A stretch of DNA of 64,000 nucleotides from contig OZ005689.1 in NCBI GenBank assembly GCA_963930775.1, forward strand, positions 20,961,262 to 21,025,261, read 5' to 3'. Both the position numbers and the translations under genes were made by a program. The notes under the pieces are model-generated. The model made no database searches and was not told where the DNA came from. It saw only the letters and a program-made list of their open reading frames with translations. The number at the start of each line of letters is the position of its first letter. Position 1 is the stretch's first letter. Of the stretch, positions 10,289 to 23,300 are shown one piece after another. The stretch is from Cliona cf. orientalis (lineage: Eukaryota > Porifera > Demospongiae > Clionaida > Clionaidae).

Positions 10289-12861
10289 ATATGTTCAGCG
10301 AAAGTACTCGGATCTACCCACTATAATTCCCTTTTCTGCCCCTCCACCGCCCCCACCCTCCCCCAAAAAACAAAATGAGACCCTGACACCAAGCTGATGA
10401 GTGAATGCATGGATATATGTACCTACAGATCAGAAGATATATAATGTAGCACTCACTTGTACATAAGAACTTGCATCTGACTCCATATCGTTCTAACTGA
10501 ACTGTAGAGTAATTACTGTGGTACTCACGTTAATGAATACACAATCCAATTCAAAACTTAAATCCCTGCAGAAAACAAAAAAATATCACGTATACAACAA
10601 TGATCGTAGCAACAATGTGGATATCATAGACTCAGTAGACTCTAGAAGTACAATTGGCCCGGACTAGAGCTAATAGAGTACATACCTTGCGTGCACCTTA
10701 TGCTGTTTACGACATACGTATACAAGCTGCATGTAGATCAGTCGTGCACATGAGCATACACAATGCACTCGGTGTCTATATATAGCAGCCTATATTTCCT
10801 ACAACAACACCCATGTCGGGCCCATGGGTCCACTGCACAAGCAGCCCCCACCACCCAGTGTTTGAGGAGTAAAGGGTAATCTTACTATAACTACCCCGCG
10901 AGCATGCGCAAGGGGTAAAGTAATCGGTTGTGGCATCATAAATCAGACAATAAATCTAGGCATTTCATCTGGACATCTTATGAGGTACGGCAGCGACTGG
11001 CCGGTGGACAAATTCCCAGATAATTGAGGTTGCACCCTATGAAATAGCTTACATACATGTATTCACCACATCCCTCAGTCACCAGTAACCAAACAATAAC
11101 ACTTTGGAAATTAGGTTTTTTGCTAACAGTCCTACAAAGCCGCTCTCTAAAACACTACTATACGCACACACGGGGTGCATGATACATGTACTTCTCAGTC
11201 CTCAGGCCATTCATGCCATCAAGTTTTGGTGCAAAAAAAAGGCCATGCATATTCATCTTAGCGCTGGTGCTATTCAACACAAACACATACATGTATGTCT
11301 ACACACATACAGACAAACACACAAGACTTACATGAATCACATGCAGCAGATACTTCAGAACTGGGACCATGTTAGCGTGAGAGAACAGACGACATGTGCA
11401 TGCATGCACAGGTAGACAGGGGAGGGACTAGTTTGCTATGCATGTGCAACTGACAGGGGTGGGGCTAGGAAAGGAGGCTAGCAAAGGTGACATGCCACCC
11501 ATGCATTTGCTGCCCATAAAAGAACACCACTGGTGCTAAACCCTCGGCGCTGTGAGTAATAAGAAATGAAGCAGCAAGTTCACTGAGCAGATAGACTACT
11601 ATTACCACTCATACGCTAAATATTGCAAGCACATGAATACGCGCACGCACACATTGCACGCAATAGCAGAAGTACCATGTGTGCCATAATACTACGTAGC
11701 TAGCTAGCTAGCTAGTGCCATGTCAGCAGTTTGCATAAGCCAAGAAGCTTATCTGCCAGTGTGCTACAATAAGTGATGAACCAGTCGTCTTGTTGGATCT
11801 ATCTCTAGCCATACAGACCCTTTGAGTTGAAAAGAAGCCATCATTGTCTGATTTGTCCATCGAAAGCTCGTCAGGAGAAACGTGGCGGTGACCAGTGAAC
11901 GATGCCAGAACTCTTAAACGGAGCGTTTTCAGCTAAATCCACACAATGCATACAATCGAACCTTACAACACCGCATTTGAGACATAGAAACAAAGTATGT
12001 AGCCAGTAGCGCGGTAACAGACACACACACTCACTCACTCACAAAACGACTACCGTAACCCTCCACGCATGTGCCGAGGGTTAAGTTTCACGCCACACAC
12101 TCAGTATCTACTGACTGTTGAAGTTTGGTGCTCAGGTCAGGCATGAGGACAGGAAACTAGCACTGTTCATCAGGAAGTTTGTGCAATTTGAGAGAGCCTG
12201 GATGAAACTGCTTTATGCTCAAGGCCTAGGAACACAGGTATTGAGGATGTGCTGTGGGAAAGTCATGTGATCACAGTTTATTTTGTTTCTTTGGAACTCA
12301 CTGATTTTATTATCCTGCGCGCATGCACAAGGGGTAAAGTAATCGGTTTTATCCGCCTGTCTGCCTGTCACCACAAAATCGCCAGATCTGGACATCTAGG
12401 CATCTGAGTGACTAGTAAATACAACAAATCAATCGAAAAAATGGCTTCATTATGCTTCAAATTGTTTGGCAAGGCCCACAAGCATCGTAAACACTGCGTC
12501 TTTATTGGCCACGCCTGTCAATTCTACCCACTGCATGCCAATGTGCTTCAGCTCATGCGCACAACCTAGCACAATACATTGGGAAGGGTCGTCAGCTGTA
12601 TATGCACGCTGCTGCTGCAGCTCTCATCTCTATGCAAATAGATGTGGATGCAGATGCAACCTGCTACGGGGTATGTGATCTATAGAGCTCTAGTTGTTTC
12701 TCTGTATCTCATGAAAATGCTGGTGGTTGGTGAGGTCCCCCCCCCCCTTAAAACGGTCTGTGGGTCAGATGAATATGAAGCCAGTTATGCCAGACATTTA
12801 CCTCATGCTGAGGCAATATGGCACTGGCCCCTGGGTATGGGGAGATTATTCCTGTCTTTTT
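10289..12861. other. Non-coding interval with degenerate repeat ends
   Basis: Three related fragments contain (A/G)GCATGCGCAAGGGGTAAAGTAA-like sequence (about 10892, 12316) or AACCCTCGGC and its inverse (11536 and 12072-12083). They resemble the ends of the repeat at 12862-13653. A possible element 11535-12085 is bounded by the inverted AACCCTCGGC motifs. No protein-coding gene seen. Confidence 0.4.
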
Positions 12862-13653
12862 AACGCTTGGCGCATGCGCACGAGGGTTACGGTAGTCAGT
12901 TTGTTTATTTGTTTGTTTGTTTGTCTGTCTGTCTGTTACCACTCTACTACCTGTGTAAGATATTTATGCTAAAAAATAAAAGTACCAGTCAATTTCTTTC
13001 CAAACTCCAAAGGTTTTCAACTAAGAGATTTCGCTAAAAAGCTTTCTTTTGTGAGTTACGGCTAATTCTTCGCTTTAGCATTGGCAAAGTCGGCCATCGT
13101 TCAGCTCGCAGTATCGTAAACTAGGGTTGAATCCACTCCCTATACTACTTGTGGTAATGCATATAACCATATATGGCTATAGGACACAGTACACAGGCTA
13201 TAGGGCAAACTCAGGAATGCTAGCTGGAATGTGATAGTGTCTAAAAAAAAGCCCACCATTCATTCTGATCTCAAGCGTTTGTGTCCCACCTTCTATTTGT
13301 GAGTGTACATGGATATAATGGTAGTTACCATCTTATTAATGCAAGAGGCCAAGCTTGGTTATAAGCTTATATATTCCTTTTAGATACAAAAATATAGGTA
13401 CGTGACAGTAGCTAGCTGTCTAGTTGTGTAGTCTAGAAATTTAATCCGGCCAGTATCACTATTTTATTTATAGTACCTCAATGGTTAGTATTTCAGAGCT
13501 ACACACATCTCTCTGCACAATTGTTGTAGCCCTAAAACAACACCCAAAACGATATAGCACCTCTTCGTCACGAAACTTACAATCATGACTAACAACCCCA
13601 GCAATAATATTGTCAACACTAATGTTTAATATGCTACATTTGCGCCAAGCGTT
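12862..13653. mobile_element. MITE family B, copy 1
   Basis: The ends carry a perfect 13-bp inverted repeat, AACGCTTGGCGCA. The left interior (CATGCGCACGAGGGTTAC, then a TTTG/TCTG run) and much of the middle match 25991-26806. Similarity continues a few bases past the right inverted repeat (GTTTTGCACTT), so the true boundary may lie slightly further out. No open frame of interest. Confidence 0.6.
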
Positions 13654-13910
13654 TTGCACTTCAGTGCTCTAGTTTGCATCTGTGGTACTAGGCTTAAAGT
13701 TCAGGTGAATATTATGAGGCCAGATATGCCAGACATTCACCTCATGCATGAGGTGAATACTTACCTTCTGGGATATGGGCAAGATTATTCCTGCCCTTGA
13801 TTTGAAAGGCTGCCATGGTTCAAGCTGGTATTATCACACTAAATCACTAGGCTACAATATCAAGTGGGATCCAGCCATGTCAGCAGATCTGATTTACAGT
13901 CACTGGTGTT

Positions 13911-13942
13911 TTTTTTGGGGGGGGGGGGGGGGGGGGGGGGGG
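13911..13942. repeat. Poly-G tract (about 30 nt)
   Basis: An uninterrupted G run after a T run. Similar shorter runs occur at 6437, 7194, 20955 (as C) and 31374 (as C). It is probably slippage-prone and its length may be an assembly estimate. Confidence 0.8.
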
Positions 13943-14574
13943 TTTGCACAACATGCATCATGGAATGACCTACAAGAACTTTTGCTGATCTAGTGCAGCT
14001 CTGAGACTAACATTACAGGCCTTGAAGTTGCTGGTCCAAAGGAAAGTATTCACAACAATCAGCCGTTCAATTCTGGGTCTAGGCTCTGTTGGATTTATAC
14101 AAGTGAGTATGGTACAATTCCCCATAGCCTCACCAACTAATTAGAAAGAGTGTTACTGTGTAAAACAATGGAGCATTCCAGTTTGTTGCTTAAGGCCTTG
14201 ATCGCTTGAGTCTTGCAGCTTGATCGAAGAGCCTTGATTTTTTTGGCAGTATACGATCACACACGCCCCTTTTCCGTTTACATACACTGTATATAGCGGG
14301 ATCAAAATTGCCATCACAGATTGATGTGACTCCCTTATTTAGTACATAATTTACTCAGTTGGGCAAAGCGTAGACAATGTTCATCGCATAGTCAAGCATA
14401 AAAAGTAGGCATTATCAGGTAAATTTTTATCATTTCTTGCTCACATGCAGGCACAATGTATAGCTAATTATAGCAGATTTTATCACTTGTTGCCGTTTGA
14501 GTTACCACTGTAGCAGCTAGATCTCTTTATCATGCAGACAGGCTAGTTAGCATTGGTTTGTACCTTCTGTCATA

Positions 14575-15386
14575 GATAATAGAGGAGGGAGGAGGGATTG
14601 GAAACGCGCGTATACACTACGGAGATAAGCTCGTCACGGTCACGTGACTTCGCCTAAAGTTAGCGACTAGTTGACTTGCTTGAAGGCAGCCTTGTGAGGG
14701 CCCCCCGGGGTCCATGCATGCATGTACGTCGCCTAACTAACCCACTAGGGATCTCAAGCCAAAAATTTAGGGAGAAAAGAATTTTTCAGCACGGTTTTGG
14801 AGATACAACTTGCAAATTGGCTTTGTGTAATTTTTACGAGATCAGTGTATAGTGTAGAGTTTCTTTCAATGTCTGGCACGAACTATGGTCACCTAGAGAA
14901 CGCAACCAGCACATCAAAGTAAGTCCTCTCCTTTCAAAATTATCACACTAAGCCCAGGTTTGTTCTGAACGTGCGTAGACTTGGGGCATAAAACGCTCGC
15001 TGGGGAGCACACCACATTCAGAGAGGTCGCGAATGCTTCAGTTGCACTTTGTATCTGACAGTAGACCAGGTGCTGTGGACTTTTCTTCTGGGTTGGTCAC
15101 CATTTGCGAAGGAAAATTACACAAAGAATTTCAAGCGTGTACAACAGCAGGCGCGACTACCGAGACTCTTTAAATCACTGTTTCACTGTTTCGTCCCCTG
15201 CTCGATAGCACTACGCTTTGTTTTAGCCAGTAAACTGTCGAATTCTAGGCCACATGAGAAACTTACTGTGCTGTATGTGCTAGCATGTACTGCTTTGCAA
15301 AGGGGGCGTGCCGTGACAAGCTAGTTCTGTGACGTCACCATAGAGTTATATGCGCGTTTCCAATCCCTCCTCCCTCCTCTATTATC
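14575..15386. mobile_element. TA-flanked MITE with long inverted repeats (812 bp)
   Basis: The left end GATAATAGAGGAGGGAGGAG, continuing through about 36 bp to ACGCGCGTATA, is repeated inverted at the right end with one or two differences. TA lies outside each end (14573-14574 and 15387-15388). Interior position 14869 opens a 17-codon ATG frame (MSGTNYGHLENATSTSK) that runs into a good splice donor, AAA|GTAAGT. No transposase is present. The ends resemble those of the 4450 element in composition (AATAATAAGG, GA-rich, then CGCGCTATA). Confidence 0.75.
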
Positions 15387-18300
15387 TATGCTTCTGTCTT
15401 GAATACCGTCGCAGATGCAAGTACAGGCCACATTCAGTAGTCTCGTGCCCAGCCTCTGTTGCATGCAAAAAATGGGTATGGTGAAACGCACATTCAATTT
15501 TGATTCCATGCGGTAAGATCTCGTTGCGTCCAATCACACTGCAGAACGATGCTACAACGTCCCTAAAAAGGATATAGCGATGCTTCATTGTGCACTTTGC
15601 ACTTTACTGTCGCCAGACTACTCGTTGGACAAACAGTGTCATTCAGCAAGCCATAGCTGAAGCTACCTGGCGTTTGGATTATGCTATAGTGTCTGTGAAG
15701 TTCAGGCAAAGGTGAAAAGCTCCATTGTACCTGGCGAGGACGTGGATAATCCATGGTTTATATAATTACCTCTCTACCTATTGGGACAGGAAAATTTCCC
15801 GTTTTTATACCGCTGGTATTTGACCGTCTCTTTGGCTACGAATCAGGCACTGAGACGAGCAAAGCACTCGGACTCCATAATTTGCCTAGATTTTGTTTTC
15901 GAGGCTGTAAGGCTGCGCAAATTGTGCATAAGTAAAACAAGCGTGATCTCGCTAAGCCTATAATACGTCGTGTACGTCTGGAACCGAAGTAGAATACACT
16001 CTTTTTCCGATCCGCGTGTGGGCACGAGATTATGTGCCAGCAACGGTAAATAATAAGGAGAGTATCAAACGCGGTATATAGTGTTCGGCGAGTTCCCACT
16101 TGCGCACGTGACCATTACTCAAGGGGCTAAATGATCGATTTTTATCAGGACTGAAGAATAGAGGCATTTTTTGCGAGTTTTATGCTATAATCTTCATGAG
16201 CGCTTGTTTTATATTGTAGCATTTTCAGTTGAAAGTGCGCTGCTGCACTCGAGGCCACGCCCACAACCAGCTATTTGAATCGAGCACTGAATTCCTGGCA
16301 TGTGAAAACATCTTATACTGAGCATACAGCGCGTTCGGTTCTTGGTACTTCACAAATTAGGGGGAGGGGGAGGAGGAAGGGCCTAGGTACGAGGCTAGCC
16401 CCGTACAATTGGTAATGACATGGACCAATCAGATTGCTCGCTGAAGCAGGCATAGGCACGACACCAGATCCTTCCTCCTTCCCAATCATAACAATAAAAA
16501 AAAAAACCTGGCGTTCCAAGCCCAGTAAATCAGACAGTTTGATAGTCAGGAAGACGAGAATTACCAGTACTCCACATGCTCACAACTACACAATTATGAT
16601 TACTTACGCAGTAATTTATCACTACGATTCATTCCAAGGCCTAAAGAGCCCCAGACTTCCCACTTGGTTTGTAGGCACTTTGACTGTCTACGTTATAGAT
16701 CCAACGTTACAAGTTACACCAAGCCTTCTATACCGAACAATGCGCTGTCAAGCTGAGGCATAAAACTGCGATTTTCGAACGTGATCGACATGCTCACTCG
16801 GCCCGTCCACAACCGAAGTAGACAGGGTTAGTAATTCCTAGCGAGTGTAGCATTCTCCAGACTATGTTAGCAGTAGTTGGGGCCTTTACTTCACAGATAG
16901 ATGCTACAGCAAGCCTGAGCTGCCACAGCCATTTCTGAATGCATGCATGCATGCTATAATACTAGGATTCAAGGGTCTGCAGTAGATCGGAAATATCTTG
17001 GCTCTGGCTAGGAGTACTCTCATGTAACAAATTGCAGTAGATAGTTCAATGAAAAAGCTATCTACCGACGCCTTAACCTTGCAAATCGGTCCCGCGGAAT
17101 CGCCGCTAGCTTCATTTTTGCTTGTATTAAGTTTCTATGGAGAAAGTTTAGGTAGGCGTGGCTTCGTAACGGTTTTGCCTAGATCACGTTGCAAGCGCCG
17201 TTGAGATAGAGCTTGTGGAGAGCTACCTTCTGATACTCGAACATTGATATTCCACTGGGAGAAGTTCCTCGTAAAAACTGGTGAAATTTGGAGGTCTGTA
17301 ATAGCTAATAATATACAGGGCAGTAGCGCTTTGTGCAAGGTGCACATAGTACCAACGACCTTTACCAAAAGATCGACCGGCTCCTAAGGCCCTGATACAT
17401 ACTCTAAAGACACGCGCTTTCACCCCGCCCACACAGGAAATGGGTGTGTCGAAGCTTATAGCGAGTGTAGCAGGATGATACAACATCCATGAGAAGAGTT
17501 TATAGCTGCTATGAATCTGGAGGTATAACACAAATTCAAACTCTTGGCTTAATCCGTAGCCTTCTCAGGCCAGGTTCTGAACTCTTAGCGTGCGCCCTAC
17601 TAACGGCCTCTTATCGCTCAAATTTGTGGTCAATTAGTGCTTGAACTGTAACATCATATCGTATCGAGCACGTACAAACCATGGCGTTGGGGCCGCATAG
17701 CTGCAGATTGGAGCTCAATATCTCGAGCAAAAGCCATCCAGGCTTATTCCACCCAACATTTCGCAGTAAGGTGATCATTGGGATGGATTTCGAGGATCTG
17801 TCAGAGGGATCACGAATAAGTTTGTTCGTTTTGAACTTACATGCGGAAGATTAGGCCGTCAGCGCTCCAAAAATAGTATCTAGGTGGAATAAAACTTGAC
17901 CAGAACGTTATTTTCACAATCCCTCCGATAAAAGTTTAGATCACTATCTTAGGCTTCTTACTTCGTAGTTAAGGTCAGCTGAAAGGTGCTGCTTCAAGGC
18001 TGGAACTCGCAATTTAGCAATCTAGAGGGCGTGGCTAAACGCCGTGCATAGCGCTTAATTATGTAATTGTTGCGGTTGATTATTAACATTGAAGTATTAG
18101 TTACTCTTTCATTCAAACACCATAATGAGGCCTCTATCCTTTTATTTAGAGGCAGCACCAGCCTTTGAAGTATGCCTATTTCAGCAGTAGTTTCCAGTTG
18201 GTACCTGGCCTCAAGTACACTGAGTTTAGCTACGCTATTATAGCATGCAAATTCAGAAGCTATACTATGCTGTCGAGTTCATCTCAGTGATCGAACCATT

Positions 18301-18880
18301 GATGTATATACTATGTCGACACTATACACTATTATTTAATATATTACTGGACCACTTACTGCATGCAGGTACTGGAGACAATATAATATATGACCAAAAT
18401 TTAATGTATAGCAAATCAATACTTGATACACAAAATTTAATGCATAGCAAATCAATACTTCACATACATACGTACATGCATACATACATGCAGACCCTTT
18501 CCTCTATCCTCTATCATGGACGAGAATATCGGAAGAATGTAAGTATAATAATGATAATAATTTTTATATATTAGCAATATGGCATGGCATTCTTGCTAAT
18601 GAGCTAACTTTGGTAGGGAACAATTTATTTCGATCGTACAATCAATCAATAATTGATGTCTTATACACAAGTACAAAAGGTTAATGATTTAACTTTCTAC
18701 AGAGCCAGAGTGTCAGCCAACAGGCTCACTGTTGATGTGGTGATGGACAGAGATGTGAGAAAGGGAGACTCACACTGAACCTTCATGGTTTAACCCTGTC
18801 ATGCTCGGTGGTGGGATCCCATGCACCACTACCTGTCGTACCTCTTGATGTCTCTGTAGGACCAGAAATTAACCAACCCA
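15387..18880. other. Non-coding interval containing one MITE fragment
   Basis: Apart from the repeat at 16047-16345 I see no feature with support. Open frames are short and lack recognisable domains. Confidence 0.5.
16047..16345 (-). mobile_element. Second copy of the 4450 foldback family, without the LINE insert
   Basis: The reverse complement matches 4480-4745, including CCAGGAATTC, the GTGGGCGTGGCCTCGAGTGC block and TTTAGCCCCTTGAGT. The left end AATAATAAGGAGAG follows TA. The right end diverges after GCGCGTTC, so the terminal repeat is incomplete there. Confidence 0.7.
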
Positions 18881-19140
18881 GACTTAGACATGGTTGACTT
18901 GGAGATGGCAGCAGCAGTGGAGTCGAGGGTGGTGGAGAGGGCAGTGGACTACAAGGCGGAGGAGAAGGGAAATTTCATGGTAATGGAGGATTACACGGTG
19001 GAGGGGAGGAATTGTTACGTGGAGATGGACGTAGTGACGGAGATCATGGTGGAGGTGGTAGCAGTGGTGAGGCTCAAGGTGGAGGTGGAGGTAGTCAAGT
19101 TCACACTCATGGCCAGGTTTGCCATCATTGTTCTTAGTTA
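18881..19140 (+). other. GGA/GGT-rich stretch, possible Gly-rich coding sequence
   Basis: One plus-strand frame reads as a glycine-rich peptide (GGGEGSGLQGGGEGKFHGNGG and similar) ending HGQVCHHCS-stop at 19141. There is no clean start or convincing splice site, and the composition alone could explain the open frames. I do not claim a gene. Confidence 0.2.
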
Positions 19141-19194
19141 GTACTCCCATGGACTCCAACATAAACTATGCATGGTTGGCTATACTTGGGTATA

Positions 19195-19480
19195 CAATAC
19201 TTGCTGCGTGAACCCAGGTAGTCCTTATAGTACTGTATGCATGGGAATACTAGGGTGAACCCAAGTATCCCTAACTACCTGTGGACTTAGTTCTAGATGT
19301 GGTATTACTCCTAGGAATACATAGGTATCCCTAATACTAGTCTATGCACCATGGGAATACTAGGGTAAATCCAAGTATTCCCAACTATGTACATACAACT
19401 GGGTAAACCAAGGTATCTCTATTTTGTGTGACATAGTAATGCTCTGGGAACACTAGGGTGAACCCAAAGTATTCCTAACT
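19195..19480. repeat. Degenerate tandem repeat of about 100 bp
   Basis: The motif GGGAATACTAGGGTGAACCC followed by AAGTATCCCTAACTA recurs at about 19230, 19350 and 19445, with partial copies between. No coding sense is apparent. Confidence 0.6.
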
Positions 19481-19658
19481 ACCACTATCTCGCTAGTTAG
19501 CTGTACAGATGATACGTGGATAAGGTAAGGCATTTCTTACTTTAGCTATATAATACGTGCAGCCTAAAAAAGTATAGTTCAAGTGTGACCTTCCCATGTA
19601 TCATGTGATTTGGCCACAGTGGATATGTACAGGCATTCCTTGGATGGCAAGGTGCATA

Positions 19659-19993
19659 CAGTGGCGGATCTAGGATTTCTAAAAGGGGGGTTCTAATATA
19701 CTGTTGCGCGCGAAGCGCGCGCGAATTTTTAGAAGCCACGCCCACTTTGGGCAAAACCACGCCCACTTTCAATCGTTTTTGAGACAGTCTACCAGCTCTT
19801 TCAGTCCAATCGATCTGTTTTCGAACGAATTTCTTCTAAAGCATTCTAAGGTGAGCCATAACAGCAGTTTTCTTAGTTCTGTAGCCAGAAAGGGGGGTTC
19901 CATTTTCCTATCATCAGTATACTTCTTAGTGCTAGGTGTAGCCAAAAGGGGGGTTCCTGTGCACCCCTGGATCCCCCTCTGGATCCGCCACTG
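19659..19993 (+). mobile_element. MITE family C, copy 1 (CAGTGGCGGATC ends, 5-bp duplication)
   Basis: Inverted termini CAGTGGCGGATC/GATCCGCCACTG are flanked by GCATA on both sides (19654-19658, 19994-19998). The interior has two AAAGGGGGGTTC blocks. The sequence is shared, inverted, with 29049-29348. The CAGTGGCG-type termini recall hAT elements, but the duplication is 5 bp rather than the usual 8. Confidence 0.8.
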
Positions 19994-20345
19994 GCATATT
20001 AACTTGCAGGTATGCACTCTTTTATGCAATACCACTGTTTAAGTGCAAGTGTGACATTGTTCCCAACTAACGATTATTATACAATATAGCATTATAATAC
20101 ACCCTGCACAGACACTTGTATACTATTTCAAGTACTTAACAGATTAAGTAACTTTATTGAATCAGATAGCATACATATACTCAGATACATTGCGGGATAA
20201 AAGTCAATATCACAGTTCGGGGCATAATATTATACAAGCTAATCTATATAGCAGAAATATCAGCTGGAAGTCACTACTTTTACATGTACATACTCTCTGG
20301 TGACCTTGTTACTGACATTCAATTTCATCAGGTTCGATATCGTTG

Positions 20346-23300
20346 CTAATAGGAGTCTTGTCCCTGGGAGGACTCCCATCCTTGGATGATGTTTATAAAG
20401 TCTCCCCCTGAGCGATCCAGGTTAAGGCGTTTTGGAGGAGGCGCTGGTACATGTGCATCACCTGCGTCAGGGCGACGTTTGTACGGTGAATTAGTTTTCC
20501 TGTTGGATATTCGCCTTGAGGCGCTACTACCCTCCCCTTGTTTTGGTGGTGGTGGTGTATCACTGTAATGATAAACAATAGCATGAAAGGTTCTAATTTG
20601 ATTAGAATTCAATAATTTAAAACATAACAGGTCACCAATTTAACATGCACGCCTATGGCAGCAAGTATTCAGATTGCCACATTTAAATTTCAACAATATT
20701 ATAGAGCCATTTTGCCAAGTTTAATGATTATTCACTATCATGATTATGGTACACTACCAATAGCCAGTGTACTATAGGCCACTGTCGTTGTTTCCTGTCA
20801 CCCACCTGCACATGTTTATTTTATAGCTGCCTCAATTCATTATGCATTGCTATAGCAAGCCAACTAGTCATGTTCCTTGTAAACCACAAGAAGTGGGTAA
20901 AGTTTACTGGTTACATAATGATATTCATACATTATGAATAATGACCGTCCCAACCCCCCCCCCCCCCCACCACTGCTCTCCAGGGAACAAGTATTTAAGT
21001 TACAGTGGCCTAATGGTGGTAATGGCACAAAATAATTATGCTTAGAGGCAAACATACTTATATTTGACACTGAAGCTACGCACACATTCCATTATGTTAC
21101 ACTTTTGCCGAATATTCGACTATTTTCTGTTATACAGTAAAGGGTGACACCAGTGCCAAGGTTAGCTAGTCAGCTCCTTAGAGGATCTTAAAGCTAATTA
21201 CCAGCTTTTTAAATGTTGCATACCACCCTATTTTTGTGTGCAATATAGAGGGTCTGGGGAGCAGCTATAGCAAGTTACATGATGCAATATGGATAGTTAC
21301 CAGTCTAGCATACATTTAACTCTAGCAATTGACTATAATATTATATTTTTAGCTATCTACTGTGCAAGAATCTGTTTAAAAAAATTACTTTTGATAGTCA
21401 AACATGAATTTAATTACACACATGTACATAGGGCCTCATTAGTGGTTAACATACTACAAATCAGTTACAGGATGGGTTCCTATACTATAACATACTGCAT
21501 GTGGGAGTTGACATGATTAGCTGTGTGTCAACATTTGGATCATATCAACAAATAATGCAGTCAGAGGCACTGGAAGCACTATATAATATTGTGCAGAAAG
21601 AACTATAGCACCGCTTAGGTACGTCATGCAATCACATACCCATTTATCTCTTTTTTGTCCAGAGATGAAGCATAAAACTTCAGTGTTACACCAAACTTTA
21701 CCAGTCTAATAGCAAGGTCAGCCTGCTCCTTTTTAGACTCGGGAAAGGGAATTTTTCGATACTTCTGCATATTTACAATTATTGATAATATCACGATGGC
21801 TAGTAATTAATAGTGAAATTTTTTACCATTGGTGTGCCTCTTGAGCTTCCTAGCTCGTGTAGAGTACCAAGTCCTTTTTCCAGTCTTCTACATGCCTCAA
21901 TAGCAGCTGGCTTATTACCCTTATCCTTAAATTTTTTGGCCTTACAAACAGCTGATATGTCAATTGCTTTTCCGGGTAATAATAGTGTAAAGCCATTAAC
22001 ATCTGGATGATCCAATTGTTGTTCCTTTAGTTCTATATTTCATGGAGAGATTCAACCATTATTACTAACTCTTATATCGTAAGGAATAATATGGGTCGTG
22101 GAAAATAGAAAGGGTCCTTAGGGTGATAATCATAAACTATCAACTGAGTACACTGAGATGTTTATTAAACAATGCATGTTGATATGACATGCCCTTTTAT
22201 CAACATGTTACATTCCATGCCTTGTAGGATCCTTTAAACTTCAAAATTTGAGTTTTATAGTTTTTAGAAAAAGCATTTTAAAGTAGAGAATGCAAAATTT
22301 AGTAACAGTGAAAAAGAAAAAAAGGGTCCTTTGGGTGATACCATGCTAATTAATGAAATGCAAGTCAGTAGAAGTCTCTATGAGGTCTATGGAGATGGAC
22401 AAGTAATGTCCTGGAATTGTGGAGAGACAAATGGGCGAATCTCATGATACAGATATCGCTTTCTTTCTTCTGTCAAGCCTGCAGGCGATATCACAGAGGG
22501 AATGCGAGCTCGTCTGACTTTGGTACAAGTGACTCCGCGTTTCAGGATTTGAACAGCTTTCTCCTCAGAATTCCAGCATTTACGAATATAAACAGTGCCT
22601 GGTGCTGTAGATGAAAAACGAAAATTGGTGATCAGTGGAATTTTCCTGAAGTGCTTGCTGAAAAATTCGTCCCATTTCCGCCATTGCCATTCATATAGCT
22701 GTGCAAAATTATTGGTACTAGATCTTTGAACGACTTCAGCCATCTGGGCCAGAGTATCAGTATCTGACTGACGATAAATCTTCTTGACCAGACCAAAGTG
22801 TCCGTCTACTAAGCATCGAGTATGGCCCACACGCATAAATGACAATGTGATTTGTTGATGCTTGTTTTTCATCACACGCCAGGCAAGATATCCAGTAACA
22901 TAATTATTTTTATTTTGACCGACGCAGTTATCGCAATGAAGATGACAGTCACTCTCATTTAGAGCATGCATTGTTAGAGAAGTAGTGGTCAAGCATCGAA
23001 ATGACAGAGTTGGGGCCGTGGGTTTGAGAACCATTAGGACCAATACTGTTGTCTTCATCGATAAGGTAATTGATTTGTTTCCTGTTGCTATCACAGCATA
23101 TTCCAAAGATCTGAATTTTTCGACACACCTTAAAGTATAGAGGTCCAACCTGGCAAGGAATGTGAACTTGTTCCGCAAAATCAAATGTGTAATGAGCATA
23201 AGATGGCGGAATACCTTGAGCCTCAGCTAACTGAACTTCTGCCTTCTTCATTGAAGTAAGGTAATACTCCCTCTCTTGCTGCGCTAATTCAACATGTGAT

